A DNA stretch of 64,000 nucleotides, taken from assembly GCA_021229015.1 (NCBI GenBank), contig CM037782.1, forward strand, positions 42,399,226 through 42,463,225, in the 5' to 3' direction. The translations under genes were made by a program, and so were the position numbers. Of the stretch, positions 62,421 through 64,000 are shown piece by piece; position 1 is the stretch's first letter, and every line of letters starts with the position of its first letter. The stretch is from Solen grandis. Taxonomy: Eukaryota > Mollusca > Bivalvia > Adapedonta > Solenidae. The notes under the pieces were generated by a model, which saw nothing but the letters and a program-made list of their open reading frames with translations, ran no database searches and had not been told where the DNA came from.

Positions 62421-64000
62421 GATAATGTCCATAAAAAATATCTGAAAACAGTATGAAGCCTGATTTTTTGTACCTTTTAATTTCTTTTGGTTCCCTCCCT
62501 CCCCTCTAAAATCATGTCATTTTTTATCTATTCTTTGTTAATTCTTTTCAGGCCTTGACTGGTCTGATATTTTTTCTTCTATTTCCAGCAGAATTCAATT
62601 AAAGTTCCTGGTCCAAATTTGGCACCTGCAGCATTACCAGTCCAGGGAATGCATATCTAATGGAGGAGATATCAATCAACCTGCAGGACTGCTACATTAG
62701 CAGGTCCAAGAAAACCAGGGCCCCATGCAGAACTTGACATTGATATCCTTCATCTAGAAGCCAGAAGAGGAGAGAAGTACCTGTTTACTGACTCCAAGTA
62801 ATAAACCTATAAAACAGGACAGCTAGCTGATGACAAGGAAAGTAAGGAACTAGTATGCAGAGATTGTTCTAACTGCACAAGATTTTTTTAGGCAAACAAG
62901 AGTGTTATTTGAAAGATAAAGAGTGACGTAAAAAGTGTGATGGACAGACAGACAACAGAAAAGTGAGAAAAAAAAGTGAAAAGCTTACAGCAGGTGACAC
63001 AAAAATGTAATTATTTTCTGATTTCAACAATCATACAATATATACCATTTATTTCACATTTTCCCTATGTCACAGTTCCAAAGATCTACCGAATTCCTAG
63101 ATATGGTTTACCAGCTAACTAACATGAGAACAAATATGTCCTGAATCTGTTTGCAAAACTGTTTAAATGTCTGTAAACTCATGAACCTGTCCTTTCGTGA
63201 CCTTTCTATCTTGTTTACATTCATGTGCTTTTTTTTCCTCAGGAAGTTTTGAGAAAATATTTTTTCTACAGCATACCAGGACTTGCTTATCTATTCTCTT
63301 AACAGAAATTTTCCCATGGTCGACCCCTTTTCCCCCTTTCCATGATCTTGGAGTGACAGCCAGCCCTCCATCCAGACTGACAAGTGTGTAAAAGTGAGGA
63401 GGGGCAACAATAACTTTCGGCAAGAATTGTGTCAATTCCCCATAAAAATCCCTGCAGGGTTTGTTTACACTACTAGTCAAACTCCATTTCAGACTGGCTT
63501 CCAACTGACTTTCGCTGCAGCCCCAGGGAAAACTTAGCTTAGTATTCAAGTTCAGGCAAGAATTTGGACAAAATTATGTTAAATTTGGCGTGGCACGGCC
63601 AACAATGGAAGCCAATGATGGTCAAGTATGACCACGACCCCGATGTGTCAGATGACAATAGAAAGGCACGCTTCACTTGACTGAAAATACATTTAATTAA
63701 GTGAGCAGTCTATTACAATCAAGTGGTCAGTCTGCCGAATGACATGTGAAATTGAGAGTGACCAGGGATGGACAGCAGGGTGCTGTCATGACAACCAGCA
63801 TGTGACCTTATACTGACAACCAATCAAAATCAATTACACATAATAAGCCCTTTTCATTAAAGTCCAGTCGTACATGAAATTGATAGAATTTGCTCGATTA
63901 AACATCTTTACTCTATTTCAAGTTTACTTAACTCAAATAAACAGTTTTCTTTGCCTACCTATTTCTCATCATTAATTTTCCCTAAGAAGACACACTGAAA

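Larger units (their letters stand above)
58093..64000 (-). other. Eya intron (incomplete at the window edge) with candidate regulatory blocks
   Basis: No Eya exon is recognised upstream of 58092 within the window, so this intron is at least 5.9 kb. It is nearly free of the dispersed repeats that fill the rest of the window. A (CAT)n microsatellite lies at 59412-59451. Less AT-rich, non-repetitive blocks occur at about 59520-59960, 60640-60850, 61490-61830, 62150-62420 and 63160-63660. None has a convincing coding structure. Eya genes are developmental regulators, so intronic enhancers are a reasonable expectation. Confidence 0.6.

Noticed and set aside
63163..63549. 128-codon minus-strand frame inside the Eya intron
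   Set aside because: No domain recognised, no matching splice phase to the next Eya exon, and it does not resemble any Eya segment. It may instead be part of a conserved non-coding block.

Overview
The window is metazoan nuclear DNA, intron-rich, AT-rich and crowded with repeats. It most likely comes from a bivalve mollusc, perhaps a venerid or other heterodont clam. That guess rests on tRNA-headed SINEs, repeats ending in a GCTCACCTGA / TCAGGTGAGC inverted pair, and long introns around animal-specific genes; I did not compare it with any genome. It is draft assembly: exactly 100 Ns at 15534-15633 join two contigs.

Two protein-coding genes are certain. (1) A type-II ferlin, otoferlin-like. 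Its last two coding exons lie on the + strand at 17288-17388 and 20444-20624 and end in the transmembrane anchor and stop codon. One internal exon of the same kind of protein (135 bp, both ends in phase 0) lies on the MINUS strand at 5934-6068, on the far side of the N gap. The likely explanation is a contig placed in reverse; a real inversion or a second ferlin gene are alternatives. (2) Eyes absent (Eya), on the - strand: its last five coding exons at 58034-58092, 56616-56776, 55616-55730, 54866-54987 and 53871-54052. The frame closes exactly across all four introns and gives 212 residues of the C-terminal Eya domain up to the stop. Exons for the rest of Eya, including the catalytic DxDxT motif, lie beyond position 64000. 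The two genes converge, with about 33 kb between their stop codons.

Layout. 1-5.1 kb: two large structured repeats with matched ends, plus an inverted SINE pair. 5.9 kb: the reversed ferlin exon. 6-13.7 kb: mostly unrecognised DNA with MITE-like and duplicated pieces. 13.7-15.5 kb: structured repeats up to the gap. 17.3-20.6 kb: ferlin 3' end, whose last intron holds a ~1 kb minisatellite with a ~31 bp unit. 21-33 kb: a structured repeat, a 2.4 kb satellite-like array with a ~60 bp unit, a TIR element and AT-rich DNA. 34.4-35.4 kb: a decayed non-LTR retrotransposon tail. 35.5-37.1 kb: an old repeat array carrying a nested SINE and a nested piggyBac-type MITE. 38.6-47.1 kb: tandem arrays, two SINEs with visible target-site duplications, and more structured repeats. 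47.1-53.9 kb: Eya 3' flank or UTR, with a 161 bp duplication. 58.1-64 kb: an Eya intron with several low-repeat, GC-richer blocks that are candidate cis-regulatory elements.

The most unusual signal is a set of repeat families built on one template: AACAAGAG, a small 5' hairpin, an inverted-repeat arm, internal tandem cores, a GACG-rich stretch, AATAGCTC, a 3' hairpin, the complementary arm, and GAGCTAAAA. The arm sequences differ between copies, but within each copy the two arms largely match.
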